A stretch of 64,000 nucleotides of DNA from Stieleria sp. JC731 (lineage in GTDB: Bacteria; Planctomycetota; Planctomycetia; Pirellulales; Pirellulaceae). The stretch covers positions 1,488,001-1,552,000 of the forward strand of contig NZ_JAJKFQ010000001.1 of the NCBI RefSeq assembly GCF_020966635.1. Direction: 5' to 3'. Positions 9,595 to 17,920 of the stretch are shown here, in pieces; position 1 is the stretch's first letter; each line of letters starts with the position of its first letter. A program made the position numbers and the translations under genes. The notes beneath the pieces were generated by a model that saw only the letters and a program-made list of their open reading frames with translations, ran no database searches and was not told where the DNA came from.

Positions 9595-10893
9595 CTAGAT
9601 CGAGTTGACTACCTCGGCGATGTCCAGCAAGTAGACCTGCCTGCCACCATCGTGGGGACTGTCGATGGCGACCTTGGTGCCGTCATTGCTACTGCGAGGA
9701 TGAGTGTCACATCGCCATTCGCCGCGGTATGCCTTCGGTGATGGGAAATGCCCCAGGTCAAAACGGCGACCACTTGGCACGTGATACAGGTAAACCGTTT
9801 GGCGGCTTGTTTCGCGATCGGGGTAGGTGTCGTTCAAGATCCAGTCCTGATAGGGAGCTGGAAGGTAAGTGTTGTGGCCATTGCTAGGCATCTTGTCTTG
9901 TCCAATCGGTTTGACTTGATCGGTCTTGTCGATGAAATCGTAGAAGCCGTTCTTTTGGCCGGCGGGTTTGGTCCACATCGTGACCGCGTCGTTTCCATTC
10001 CAAATGAAGTGCGACGTGTAGCCTGAAGGGTCAATCACGTATCTGTCGTTTCCGTCGATGTCTGCTGTCAACATCCGGGTGACGAAGTTGCCTTTGAACT
10101 GCAACGTGGCGGGATCAAATTCAGGGCGGTAGCGGTGGAGGACGATGAACCGCTGACTGTCGGGGCTGACAAGAAGGTGATTGAAGTAGTGCCAAGCTTC
10201 TTGATGAAGATCACCATCCGGCCAAGCAATCGATGCGACATCGGCAAGTGACAAGATAAGTTTGGCTTCGCCGGTTTCGAGATCGACTCGCCAGATTCCT
10301 GAATCCTCTGGAGCCCGATCGTGGACATTCGGGTCGGCGAGTCCGTCGTATCCATAGCCAGGCCGAAGATTGTCGATACGGCGAAAGTCTGCTGACAAGC
10401 CAAACTTGCCATTCGGCGCGACAGTATAGATTGGCATGCCAATCGTGCGCACTTGTTTTGTCTCGGTGGAATAGATGCGACAAACGAAGGAATCGCCTTC
10501 GCGGTCGTTCCATAAAACCTGTTTGCCATCGTTTCCGATCCATTGCAGCATGCAGCCCTGTTGCCATCCCCAAGCACCGCTAGTGCCGATCGGAATCCAC
10601 TGATCGTGATTGTCGGTATCGACGTAGCCGACCCCAATTCGATCGGTACCGGTTGGGGAGCGGCCTTCGAAGTCAACTTCGTTCGATAGGATCAACGAGT
10701 TGGTTGGATCGAATTCTCGTTTGTCGTAATAGCCAAACCAGTGGTTTTTGGGGCCACGAGTGACAGCGCGACAGGGGACGAAGGTTTCCAATGGCCCCGT
10801 TTCGGCGGCAAAGGAAGGTCGGCTGATCAATCCTGCTGCAAGGCTTCCGGATAGCAGTCCGAATTGACGGCGAGTGAATCTAGATGCGGGCAT
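9595..10893 (-). CDS. Tat-exported beta-propeller-like protein
   Basis: 432 residues. The N-terminus TRRQFGLLSGSLAAGLI is a twin-arginine signal (S/T-R-R-x-F) followed by an Ala-rich cleavage region (RPSFAAE), so the protein should be exported folded to the periplasm. The remainder has repeated blade-like elements such as LLVSPDSQRFIVLHRY, SADFRRIDNL and HPRSSNDGTKVAIDSPHDGG, as in TolB-like or oligogalacturonate-lyase-like propellers. It also has HWFGYYDKREFDPT and DLHQEAWHYFNHLLVSPD with several histidines. I do not recognise a specific enzyme family. A polysaccharide lyase or a binding protein are both possible. It is a single gene, convergent with waaA. Confidence 0.75.
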   Translation of the reverse strand: MPASRFTRRQFGLLSGSLAAGLISRPSFAAETGPLETFVPCRAVTRGPKNHWFGYYDKREFDPTNSLILSNEVDFEGRSPTGTDRIGVGYVDTDNHDQWIPIGTSGAWGWQQGCMLQWIGNDGKQVLWNDREGDSFVCRIYSTETKQVRTIGMPIYTVAPNGKFGLSADFRRIDNLRPGYGYDGLADPNVHDRAPEDSGIWRVDLETGEAKLILSLADVASIAWPDGDLHQEAWHYFNHLLVSPDSQRFIVLHRYRPEFDPATLQFKGNFVTRMLTADIDGNDRYVIDPSGYTSHFIWNGNDAVTMWTKPAGQKNGFYDFIDKTDQVKPIGQDKMPSNGHNTYLPAPYQDWILNDTYPDRETSRQTVYLYHVPSGRRFDLGHFPSPKAYRGEWRCDTHPRSSNDGTKVAIDSPHDGGRQVYLLDIAEVVNSI

Positions 10894-11040
10894 TGCGAGT
10901 GCAAAAATGTTGGTGGGAGCCGGAGAAGGGATTTTTTTGTCAGCGCAGGCTGAGGCTGGCTCAATGCCGCAGACAGGAAATCTGCGGCATCGGTCGGGGG
11001 TACAGCATAGTGCGCCGACGGTCAGCCGGGGGACTTGGAG

Positions 11041-11529
11041 GGTTTTTCGTCGGCGTGGTTTTTGGCGGCTGTCGAGTACGAGTACCGCTTCGCTGAGGTA
11101 CGAGTACGACGGGGCTTTTTCAAAATCGTACTCGTACTCAGGCTTCAGCCGGTACTCGTTTCTTCGTACTCGGGGCCCGGTGGGGCTTGGTTTTCTTCGG
11201 CGTTGTGTTTGGAGGCTGTCGAGTACGAGTAGGAGTACCGCTTCGCTGAAGTACGAGTACGACTGGGCTATCTCAAAATCGTACTCGTACTCAGGCTTTA
11301 GCCGGTACTCGTTTCTTCGTACTCGGGTCCCGGGGGGGCTTGGTTTTCTTCGTCGTGGTGTTTGGCGTTTGTCGAGTACGAGTAGGAGTACCGCTTCGCT
11401 GAAGTACGAGTACGACTGGGCTATCTCAAAATCGTACTCGTACTCAGGCCTCGGCCGGTACTCGTTTCTTCGTACTCGAAATCCTGATGCTCGCCTGGTT
11501 TTACTTCGGCGTGGTTTTTGGCGGCAGCA
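11041..11529. repeat. Three ~150-bp tandem repeats built from GTACTCGTACTC hairpins
   Basis: Three units start at 11071, 11218 and 11371 (spacing 147 and 153 bases; units 2 and 3 carry 6 extra bases). Each contains GAGTACGAGTA, then CCGCTTCGCTGA, GTACGAGTACGA, a short spacer, and then the complementary CGTACTCGTACTCAGGC, GGTACTCG and CGTACTCG. The two arms pair, so each unit could fold into one or more strong hairpins. The linker (TTCTTCGGCGTGGTTTTTGG-like) is also found before the first unit (11047-11066) and after the last (about 11502-11523). No coding function is likely. Confidence 0.85.
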
Positions 11530-11629
11530 ATGCCTCTGTGGAGGGGCTGTGGGTAGAGTGGATCATTGAGGCTGTACGGTCTGTGCTTCAATGACACTCT
11601 TGACAGCGGCCGTTCTGGCGGCGATTCTA

Positions 11630-11646
11630 TTGAGAGTGATTCTCAA
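11630..11646. promoter_or_regulatory. Fur-box-like operator upstream of feoAB
   Basis: The 17-base site TTGAGAGTGATTCTCAA is an inverted repeat with 6 of 7 paired positions around a TGA centre, close to the iron-regulator consensus (TGAGAATnATTCTCA type). It ends 34 bases before the feoA start, where a repressor would block transcription. I infer iron-dependent repression of ferrous iron uptake by Fur. Confidence 0.6.
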
Positions 11647-11680
11647 TTTCTAAGTCCATGATTCGTGGGATTCCACTGCT

Positions 11681-11962
11681 ATGGCCTCCGTCCAACCTAC
11701 CATCTGCGTTCTAGCAGCGGCGAGCAAAGGCGTGTACCAATGTGTCGAGGTCGATGCATCGGGGCAGAATGCGATTCGCTTGAAGCGACTCGGGATTTGC
11801 ACCGGTCGTGTCTTGGAACTGGTCGGCCAAGGCGATCCCATGGTGCTGCAGCTAGGCAATTCACGAATCGGCCTTTCGCGACAACTCGCCTCTTTGATTT
11901 CCGTCTCGCCTGTCGAAACATCGATCGCGGGTGAGGAATCTTACGGCGTGACTTGGTCGTGA
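11681..11962 (+). CDS. feoA: FeoA-domain protein
   Basis: Small SH3-like partner of the ferrous iron transporter FeoB. The 93-residue protein has the FeoA pattern: a hydrophobic first strand, IRLKRLGICTGRVLELVGQGDPMVLQLGNSRIGLSRQLASLISV, where the RL..LG...G...E......P....G..R..L....A spacing is typical. It sits 27 bases before feoB and behind the Fur-box-like site, so the two genes are surely one iron-regulated operon. FeoA is cytoplasmic and thought to modulate FeoB gating or GTPase activity. Starting at 11681 gives the ATG closest to the domain; an overlapping ATG-less extension is not needed. Confidence 0.87.
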   Translation: MASVQPTICVLAAASKGVYQCVEVDASGQNAIRLKRLGICTGRVLELVGQGDPMVLQLGNSRIGLSRQLASLISVSPVETSIAGEESYGVTWS

Positions 11963-11989
11963 TCTGCCATCGCTTCACGAGCAGATGAC

Positions 11990-14152
11990 TTGACTAGTTC
12001 TTTCTTGCCAACCCTCGGTTCACATGATGAACCGAAGCGAGTTGCCAATAGCCACGCGTCAGTTCCACCGGTCGTTTTGCTGGTCGGTAACCCCAACGTC
12101 GGCAAGACTTCATTATTCAATGCCCTTGCCGGCATGCGGGCCAAGGTTGCCAACTATCCGGGAATCACGGTCGACCTGCGAAAAGCGTCTCTGAACGTTT
12201 CTGCAGTCGATTCGGACTCGCGATGCCAAGCGTCACAAACCGTCGAACTGGTCGACCTGCCCGGTTTGTACAGCATGCAAACGGCCAGTCCCGAAGAGGA
12301 TGTAGCGGCGCGCAGTATCCGCGGCGAACTGACGGGGCGATTGCACGAAAAGCCCAATGCCGTTGTCGTTGTTGTCGATGCGACCAACCTTTCACGCACG
12401 TTGGTGCTTGCCAGCGAGATTCTGGAGCTTAACCTGCCGACGATCGTTGCGGTCAATTTGGTGGACTCGGCAGAAGCCGCCGGAACTGAAATCGATTTTG
12501 AATCGCTAAGCCAGCGGCTCGAATGTCCTGTCGTCGGGGTCAGTGCTCGCAAAGGTCGCGGACTTGGGGCACTTCGCGAAGCGATTTATGAGCTAACCAA
12601 ACCGGCGGAAAAGAACCTTCCGATCGCCCGTGGATCCTGCGTCGCGGGTTGTAAAGGCTGCGCCTTCGCGGCTCGCTTTGATTGGGCCGATCAGATTGCT
12701 GGTCAGTCAGTCCGGGAAGGAAACAAAGGCCAGTCACAACTGGATTGGTTGGATCGTTGGTTGACTTCGCCGAACGTTGGACTGCTGGCTCTAGTGTCAG
12801 TCATGTTGGGCGTGTTCTTCCTGATCTTTTCATTGGCGGACATGCCGATGGGAGCGATCGAATCCGGTTTTGGCCTGATCGGCGATTGGCTTGGTGAAGT
12901 GCTGCCCAGTGAGACCGTTTCGTCATGGGCGTATTACCCACTAGTGGTGCTCAGTTCGCTGGCTGTATTTGGGCTGGCATATTGGTTGAATGAGACCAAA
13001 TGGAATCGAGTGACTGCAACGATTGCGGGCGTGACATCGATCGTTGTCGCGATGCTTCCGCTCGAGGATTTTCGTAGTCTGGTCATCGATGGCGTCGTTG
13101 GCGGAACCGCCGGTGTGGTCGTCTTCTTGCCTCAGATTTGCATCCTGTTTTTCGTGATCACGTTGCTGGAGGATTCCGGGTACATGGCCCGAGGGGCGTT
13201 CGTGATGGAAAGGATCATGCGCCGTGTGGGGCTACCTGGAAAGGCTTTTGTCCCGATGCTTTCGGCGCATGCGTGTGCGATTCCCGGGATCATGGCTGCG
13301 CGAACGATTGAAAATTGGCGTGACCGGTTGGTGACGATTCTGGTGCTACCGCTATTAACCTGCTCTGCCCGTTTGCCGGTCTATGTGATGGTAACGGCGC
13401 TTTTGTTTGGTGACGATCCGCTGAAAGCCTCGCTGTTGTTTGCTGCGGCATACCTGTTGGGGATCATCGCGGCTCTATCATCGGCATTTCTGCTGAAGAA
13501 AACATTGGTTCCTGGTGAAGCGGCACCACTCGTCTTGGAATTGCCAAGCTATCGTCTTCCGAGTTTTCGAAATGCCGTTTTGACCACCCTGGACCGTGCT
13601 GTCGTCTTCTTACGTCAGGCAGGGACAATCATTCTGTTGATCTCTGTCGTTCTTTGGGCGCTCGCGACGTATCCAAAGTTGCCAGCAGATCAAATGCCAA
13701 GCGACGAACTGGATCAAGCCGCCGCTCAATTGGAATACTCGATCGCAGGACGTGTTGGCAAAGTCATCGAACCGGTGTTTGCACCACTAGGATTCGATTG
13801 GAAGATTGATGTCGGTATTGTCACCTCGTTCGCGGCACGCGAAGTCGTCGTGTCAACTTTATCGATCGTCTATGGCTTAGGTGAAGAAGGTGCCGAAGAC
13901 GAAGACGCTGGTCTCATCGAAACGTTGCGGCGTCAGAAAAATGCCGATGGAAGTCCTGTGTTTTCAAGCGCGACCAGTATTAGCCTGTTGGTCTTCTTCG
14001 TGCTCGCGATGCAGTGTTTGCCAACACAGGTGGTAACCAAACGCGAGACCGGCAGTTGGAAGTGGGCCGCGATTCAGTTTGGATTTATGACGCTGCTCGC
14101 TTATGGCGGCGCTTTGATCGCTTACCAAACGCTATCAGCCTACGGCTATTGA
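11990..14152 (+). CDS. feoB: Ferrous iron transporter FeoB
   Basis: Inner-membrane Fe(II) uptake protein, 720 residues. It begins with a G-protein domain: G1 GNPNVGKTS (33-41), G2 in NYPGITVD, G3 DLPG, G4 NLVD and G5 SARKG. This is followed by a helical region with a cysteine group (CVAGCKGCAF) and then the transporter core with Gate and FeoB_C segments (VFLPQICILFF, SAHACAIPGIMAARTI, LLTCSARLPVYVMVTALLF, GWxx-like DVGIVTSFAAREVVVSTLSIVYG). The start is a TTG at 11990, as no ATG lies in frame between the preceding stop (11960-11962) and the G domain. No feoC is visible downstream; the gene is followed by the 13-bp repeat array. Confidence 0.95.
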   Translation: MTSSFLPTLGSHDEPKRVANSHASVPPVVLLVGNPNVGKTSLFNALAGMRAKVANYPGITVDLRKASLNVSAVDSDSRCQASQTVELVDLPGLYSMQTASPEEDVAARSIRGELTGRLHEKPNAVVVVVDATNLSRTLVLASEILELNLPTIVAVNLVDSAEAAGTEIDFESLSQRLECPVVGVSARKGRGLGALREAIYELTKPAEKNLPIARGSCVAGCKGCAFAARFDWADQIAGQSVREGNKGQSQLDWLDRWLTSPNVGLLALVSVMLGVFFLIFSLADMPMGAIESGFGLIGDWLGEVLPSETVSSWAYYPLVVLSSLAVFGLAYWLNETKWNRVTATIAGVTSIVVAMLPLEDFRSLVIDGVVGGTAGVVVFLPQICILFFVITLLEDSGYMARGAFVMERIMRRVGLPGKAFVPMLSAHACAIPGIMAARTIENWRDRLVTILVLPLLTCSARLPVYVMVTALLFGDDPLKASLLFAAAYLLGIIAALSSAFLLKKTLVPGEAAPLVLELPSYRLPSFRNAVLTTLDRAVVFLRQAGTIILLISVVLWALATYPKLPADQMPSDELDQAAAQLEYSIAGRVGKVIEPVFAPLGFDWKIDVGIVTSFAAREVVVSTLSIVYGLGEEGAEDEDAGLIETLRRQKNADGSPVFSSATSISLLVFFVLAMQCLPTQVVTKRETGSWKWAAIQFGFMTLLAYGGALIAYQTLSAYGY

Positions 14153-14206
14153 TGCGGACTGTGGCTTTTATCGGCCGCGTTTCAATTCCAGATCAACTGG
14201 CAGCCG

Positions 14207-14323
14207 CCGATCTAGTCCGCCGATCTAGTCCGCCGATCTAGTCCGCCGATCTAGTCCGCCGATCTAGTCCGCCGATCTAGTCCGCCGATCTAGTCCGCCG
14301 ATCTAGTCCGCCGATCTAGTCCG
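14207..14323. repeat. 13-bp x9 minisatellite CCGATCTAGTCCG
   Basis: Nine perfect head-to-tail copies of CCGATCTAGTCCG cover 117 bases. The array sits between the convergent ends of feoB and the HD-GYP regulator, and the last unit supplies the final codons and the TAG stop of the latter (14316-14318). Because 13 is not a multiple of 3 and every unit carries CTAG (a TAG on both strands), the array places stops in all three frames in both directions. Confidence 0.95.
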
Positions 14324-15503
14324 CCAGGTTCGTCGCGATTTCGGTGGCTTCGTCGATGGCTGCGAGGAAGGCGTCAAGTACTTTGGGGTCAAAGTGTTTG
14401 CCGCGTTCGCTTTTCATGATGTCGACGCACTTTTCGATCGGCATCGCATCTTTGTAGCAACGTTTACTGCTGAGCGCATCGAAGACATCGGCGACTGCCG
14501 TGATACGGCCTACCAAGGGAATCTCGTCACCGACAAGGCCATCGGGATAGCCAGAACCGTCCCAGCGTTCGTGATGAGAACGGGCAATCACGGCGGCAAT
14601 CCGAAGAACCGGTGATCGGGTCGAACTTCCGTGTTGGCGCAGAAGGTTGCGCCCGTAGTCGACGGGCTGCGCTTTAAGAATCCGTTCGCCGAATTCGCAG
14701 TGACGCTTCATCAACTCGAATTCTTCTTCGGTGAGTTTGCCGGGTTTCAACAAGATCGAATCGGCAATCCCGATCTTACCTGCGTCATGCAAGATCGCAG
14801 CAAGTTCGATCAATTTGGAATCTGACTCAGCACAACCTAATTGTCGTGCCAGCAAGCCGGCATATCGCCCGACACGAATGACGTGATTGCCGGTTTCTTT
14901 GTCTCGATATTCGGCAGCACAAGCGAGGACCTGAATGACTTCTTCGCGAGACTGGACGAGGTCCATGGTCCGCTGCGCTACTTCGGCTTCCAATCGTTTG
15001 GAGTAGGCCACCATTTGGTCATGATGTTCTTTCACCACCAACGCGTTTCGTACCCGAGGCAGTAGCTCGGTCGGTTTAACCGGTTTGTGCAGAAAGTCGG
15101 TGGCACCCAGCTCTAACGCTTCGATCTTGGTTTCTTCTTCGGTCGAAGCCGTCACGATTAGCACTGGCAAATGCGAGATCGCTTTGTCTGCACGAACCTG
15201 AGCCAAAATTTCCAGGCCCGAAACGTGCGGCATCATCACATCCAAGATCAAGATGTCGGGCGATTGCTGATGGATCAGATCAATCGCTTCGCGTGAATCG
15301 ACGGTGGTGATGAAATCGTTGTAGCCAGCACCTTTGAGAAACTTCTGAATCAGTTTGATGTTGATCGGTTCATCGTCGACGATCATAACTCGCCCAGGCT
15401 TCGTGTCCGGCGACGGACGGCTCACACTGCTTACACCGGTAGCGGGTCCGCTAAAAGCGGCTGCCGGGGTAATGGGAGAAGATTGAAGGCTAGACGTGTT
15501 CAT
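14316..15503 (-). CDS. HD-GYP response regulator (c-di-GMP phosphodiesterase)
   Basis: 395 residues from the start at 15503 (MNTSSLQSSPITPA); an in-frame extension to 15665 looks noncoding. The receiver domain (VMIVDDEPIN, phospho-acceptor Asp88 in LILDVMMPH, Lys in FLHKPV) is joined by a coiled-coil linker (YSKRLEAEVAQRTMDLVQ) to a complete HD-GYP domain: HDAGKIGI with His239-Asp240, SHHERWDGSGYPDGLVG with Gly318-Tyr319-Pro320, and VADVFDALSSKRCYK. Such proteins hydrolyse c-di-GMP when phosphorylated, lowering adhesion. It is downstream of, and in the same direction as, the export operon (225-base gap). No kinase is adjacent on its own strand; the hybrid kinase at 28326 is a candidate partner. 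Confidence 0.92.
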   Translation of the reverse strand: MNTSSLQSSPITPAAAFSGPATGVSSVSRPSPDTKPGRVMIVDDEPINIKLIQKFLKGAGYNDFITTVDSREAIDLIHQQSPDILILDVMMPHVSGLEILAQVRADKAISHLPVLIVTASTEEETKIEALELGATDFLHKPVKPTELLPRVRNALVVKEHHDQMVAYSKRLEAEVAQRTMDLVQSREEVIQVLACAAEYRDKETGNHVIRVGRYAGLLARQLGCAESDSKLIELAAILHDAGKIGIADSILLKPGKLTEEEFELMKRHCEFGERILKAQPVDYGRNLLRQHGSSTRSPVLRIAAVIARSHHERWDGSGYPDGLVGDEIPLVGRITAVADVFDALSSKRCYKDAMPIEKCVDIMKSERGKHFDPKVLDAFLAAIDEATEIATNLAD

Positions 15504-15728
15504 CCGAAGAATCTGAATTCGAAACGCTGATCCCAGTGAAAACTTAGGGACAAAAAAATCTAAGTCATCACTTGGCAAATGCAGTGATTTGGCCGGTTCT
15601 GGACAACGCAACTGCCGTTGAGCGAAAACAGTCGGCGAAAAATCGTCATGATTGGCGCGACGCAATATTGCCGATAATGCTGCTGCCGCCCCGTTGGGGG
15701 TTGGTGTTTCACTGCAATGATGGTGTGC

Positions 15729-17912
15729 CTACCAGAGATCGAAAAATCGCTGTTGAAGTTGTCGAGCGAAGCTTTGTTGATCGAGTCCGAGAGATATCGA
15801 TCCACGCAATCCGCTACGCAGATCGATCGATACGGCAGAGGGGATTGAAATGACCGCTTCGAAATGCGGTTCGACAAGTCGGTTTCGGTCTCGTGGTGAA
15901 TCTGCATCGGGGACAATTCGAACCATCATCGGGCCGCTATTGATAGACAGTAGCTCTGGAAACTGGCAGTGTTCCGTCGCGCGAGGGTTAATTCTCTGGA
16001 GGATTCCCTCGGCGGTCGGGTGCCCTGCAACGCGATAGCGGATCGTCTGTCCCAACTTGGCTTGCAAGGATTCGACATGGGTGTGTGCGATTAACGCACG
16101 TAGCTCTTTATGACCGTCTTGGCTGACGATCATTAACTCGTCACCTTGGCGAACATAGGTGCCGGCCTTTTCGGAAAGCTTTCGCGCGACCACAACGCCA
16201 CGATGACGGGCGCGAACTTCCAACGCGTCAAGCTGTTGTTGCGTTGCCTTTAGTCGTTCACGCAACGCTTCGCATCGCGCCGATTTGGCTTGCGAAGCCG
16301 CATGCGAACCTTGCAATAAAAGCCGGCGTGTTTCCAAGTCGGACTGATCGATTTCGATACGAAGTTGGTCGGCTTGGATTCCTAACGACGGGTTGCGAAG
16401 CGTCATCAAAATGTCACCCGCATTGACGACCTTTCCCGGTTGGGCATGGATCGTATCGATGAAGCCATCGACTTCCGCCCGAACGGTGTCTTCACCGGCG
16501 TATTGAACGATGGCGGGTGATTTAATTGACATGGGCGATCGACCAATCAACAGCACCAAGGTCGTCGCGATCAGACAACCGCCAATGATGACGCTTGCAC
16601 GTCTTTGGTCACGCACCGGACGCCGTCGAAAGGTATTCCAACCGCGAATCGACGGACGGATGATCCAAGCGACGATACCCAAGCATGTCAGTATCAATCC
16701 GGCACCATGAAATAGTTTCGCTGCGGTGACAAGCAAAATAGTGCAGATCAGGTACTTCCAACTACATGCCGCGAAACCGTAGACCGTCAAAAGGAGTCGT
16801 TGCGAGGCGGTATGGGAATCCTGGTCGATCGTATCCCCAAACAAAAATCGCCTTGTCAGTTGCCCGATCCGTTTCTGTGAATCGCCAAGCAAATCGGTCC
16901 AACCCAGTAGATCTGTCAACGCATAGTAGCCATCAAAACGCATCAGCGGGTTGGCGTTGAAAAGCAATGTCATTGCCCCAGCCGAAATGACAACACACGA
17001 GCACACGTACTGAATCAATGCTTGATCGGTATAGAAAGCCAAGCAAACAGCCAGCGACGCGATCAAAAGCTCGGTGTAAATACCGGCCAAGGCAACGTGC
17101 ACCCGTTGTAGGCGAGAACGGAATCTCCAAACCGACGAGACATCAACAAATGGTAATGGCGCAAACAAAATCAGCAGGATTCCCAAATGACCAACTCGTC
17201 CGCCATATCGCTTGCAAACGATCGCATGACTCAGTTCATGGACAACTTTTAGGACGACGGTGGTCGCGGCAATCAACATGACAGTCGAACCACTGATGCG
17301 AAACTGATCGAACGCACCGAGCGTATCCCAATAAAGCAATCCCATGCCAAAGACGACGAGCATCCACAGGCAGGAAAGGAATGTCATTGCAGGTGAAAAA
17401 CACCAGCCAATCCAGCGGTTCAGTTGTGTCGCGATTGAATCAAGCGAGACAAGATTGAACTTGACTGACAGCGGGTTGCTTCGTTCCTTGATCGATTTGA
17501 TTTGGCGTTTCTTTCGCGATTCGACAAATCGTTTCGAGGATTTGGAGCTAGCCGTATGGGCGAGATCGTTTTCGATCAGCCAGCGACAAAGTTCAGTCGC
17601 ATCACTGAATCGCAGCGAATGTTCCGGGTAAAGGACTGTCAGTTCCGCGTAGCATTCTGAAAGTGTTTTGCGGCCGTCCAGCAGTCGGGCGAACGCAAAT
17701 TCGGTTTTACCGAGTCGATAAAACTTGTCGGCCAATAGGTCTTCGACAATGACACAGACCCCCGTCGCGCTCTGTTCGACTTTGGTTGATAGATCCGACC
17801 GCAGTTGAACGACAGAGGTTGATTCGTCGCTGCCGAAATGATCGTGCGGAGCCGGTTCGCCATCGCGCGAAATTGATGAATGGGCTGATTGTATTTGCAT
17901 CGGATCGGTCAC
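15729..17912 (-). CDS. PqqD-like / M50 zinc protease / HlyD adaptor fusion
   Basis: 727 residues with three parts. Residues about 35-120 resemble a PqqD-like winged-helix peptide-binding domain (LADKFYRLGKTEFAFARLLDGRKTL). Residues about 165-470 form a multi-spanning site-2-protease-like M50 domain with an intact zinc site: HELSH (His225, Glu226, His229) and NPLMRFDGYY (Asp327). After a further membrane segment (ASVIIGGCLIATTLVLLIG), the C-terminal third is a HlyD-type adaptor: VRAEVDGFIDTIHAQPGKVVNAGD, an alpha-helical hairpin, and VVVARKLSEKAGTYVRQGDELMIV. It is the last gene of the export operon, 8 bases after the GAF-like/HlyD gene. I infer an inner-membrane protein that handles a peptide or protein substrate and contacts a TolC channel. 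Confidence 0.88.
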   Translation of the reverse strand: MTDPMQIQSAHSSISRDGEPAPHDHFGSDESTSVVQLRSDLSTKVEQSATGVCVIVEDLLADKFYRLGKTEFAFARLLDGRKTLSECYAELTVLYPEHSLRFSDATELCRWLIENDLAHTASSKSSKRFVESRKKRQIKSIKERSNPLSVKFNLVSLDSIATQLNRWIGWCFSPAMTFLSCLWMLVVFGMGLLYWDTLGAFDQFRISGSTVMLIAATTVVLKVVHELSHAIVCKRYGGRVGHLGILLILFAPLPFVDVSSVWRFRSRLQRVHVALAGIYTELLIASLAVCLAFYTDQALIQYVCSCVVISAGAMTLLFNANPLMRFDGYYALTDLLGWTDLLGDSQKRIGQLTRRFLFGDTIDQDSHTASQRLLLTVYGFAACSWKYLICTILLVTAAKLFHGAGLILTCLGIVAWIIRPSIRGWNTFRRRPVRDQRRASVIIGGCLIATTLVLLIGRSPMSIKSPAIVQYAGEDTVRAEVDGFIDTIHAQPGKVVNAGDILMTLRNPSLGIQADQLRIEIDQSDLETRRLLLQGSHAASQAKSARCEALRERLKATQQQLDALEVRARHRGVVVARKLSEKAGTYVRQGDELMIVSQDGHKELRALIAHTHVESLQAKLGQTIRYRVAGHPTAEGILQRINPRATEHCQFPELLSINSGPMMVRIVPDADSPRDRNRLVEPHFEAVISIPSAVSIDLRSGLRGSISLGLDQQSFARQLQQRFFDLW

Positions 17913-17920
17913 CTAGTGGG

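Larger units (their letters stand above)
10894..11680. other. Noncoding region with repeat array and feo promoter
   Basis: 787 bases lie between the divergent starts of the Tat-exported protein and feoA. They contain a three-unit repeat array (about 11041-11529) and, close to feoA, a Fur-box-like palindrome (11630-11646). A 231-codon frame runs across the array only because the units are repetitive. Its product (repeated TASLKYEYDWAISKSYSYSG) looks like an artefact. Confidence 0.7.

Noticed and set aside
10874-11569. 231-codon plus-strand frame with repeated TASLKYEYDWAISKSYSYSG.
   Set aside because: It spans a hairpin-rich repeat array whose composition keeps the frame open by chance; it also begins inside the Tat-exported gene on the other strand.
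14207-14323. Possible CRISPR array or attachment site.
   Set aside because: The units abut with no spacers and there are no cas genes, integrase or duplicated core elsewhere in the window.
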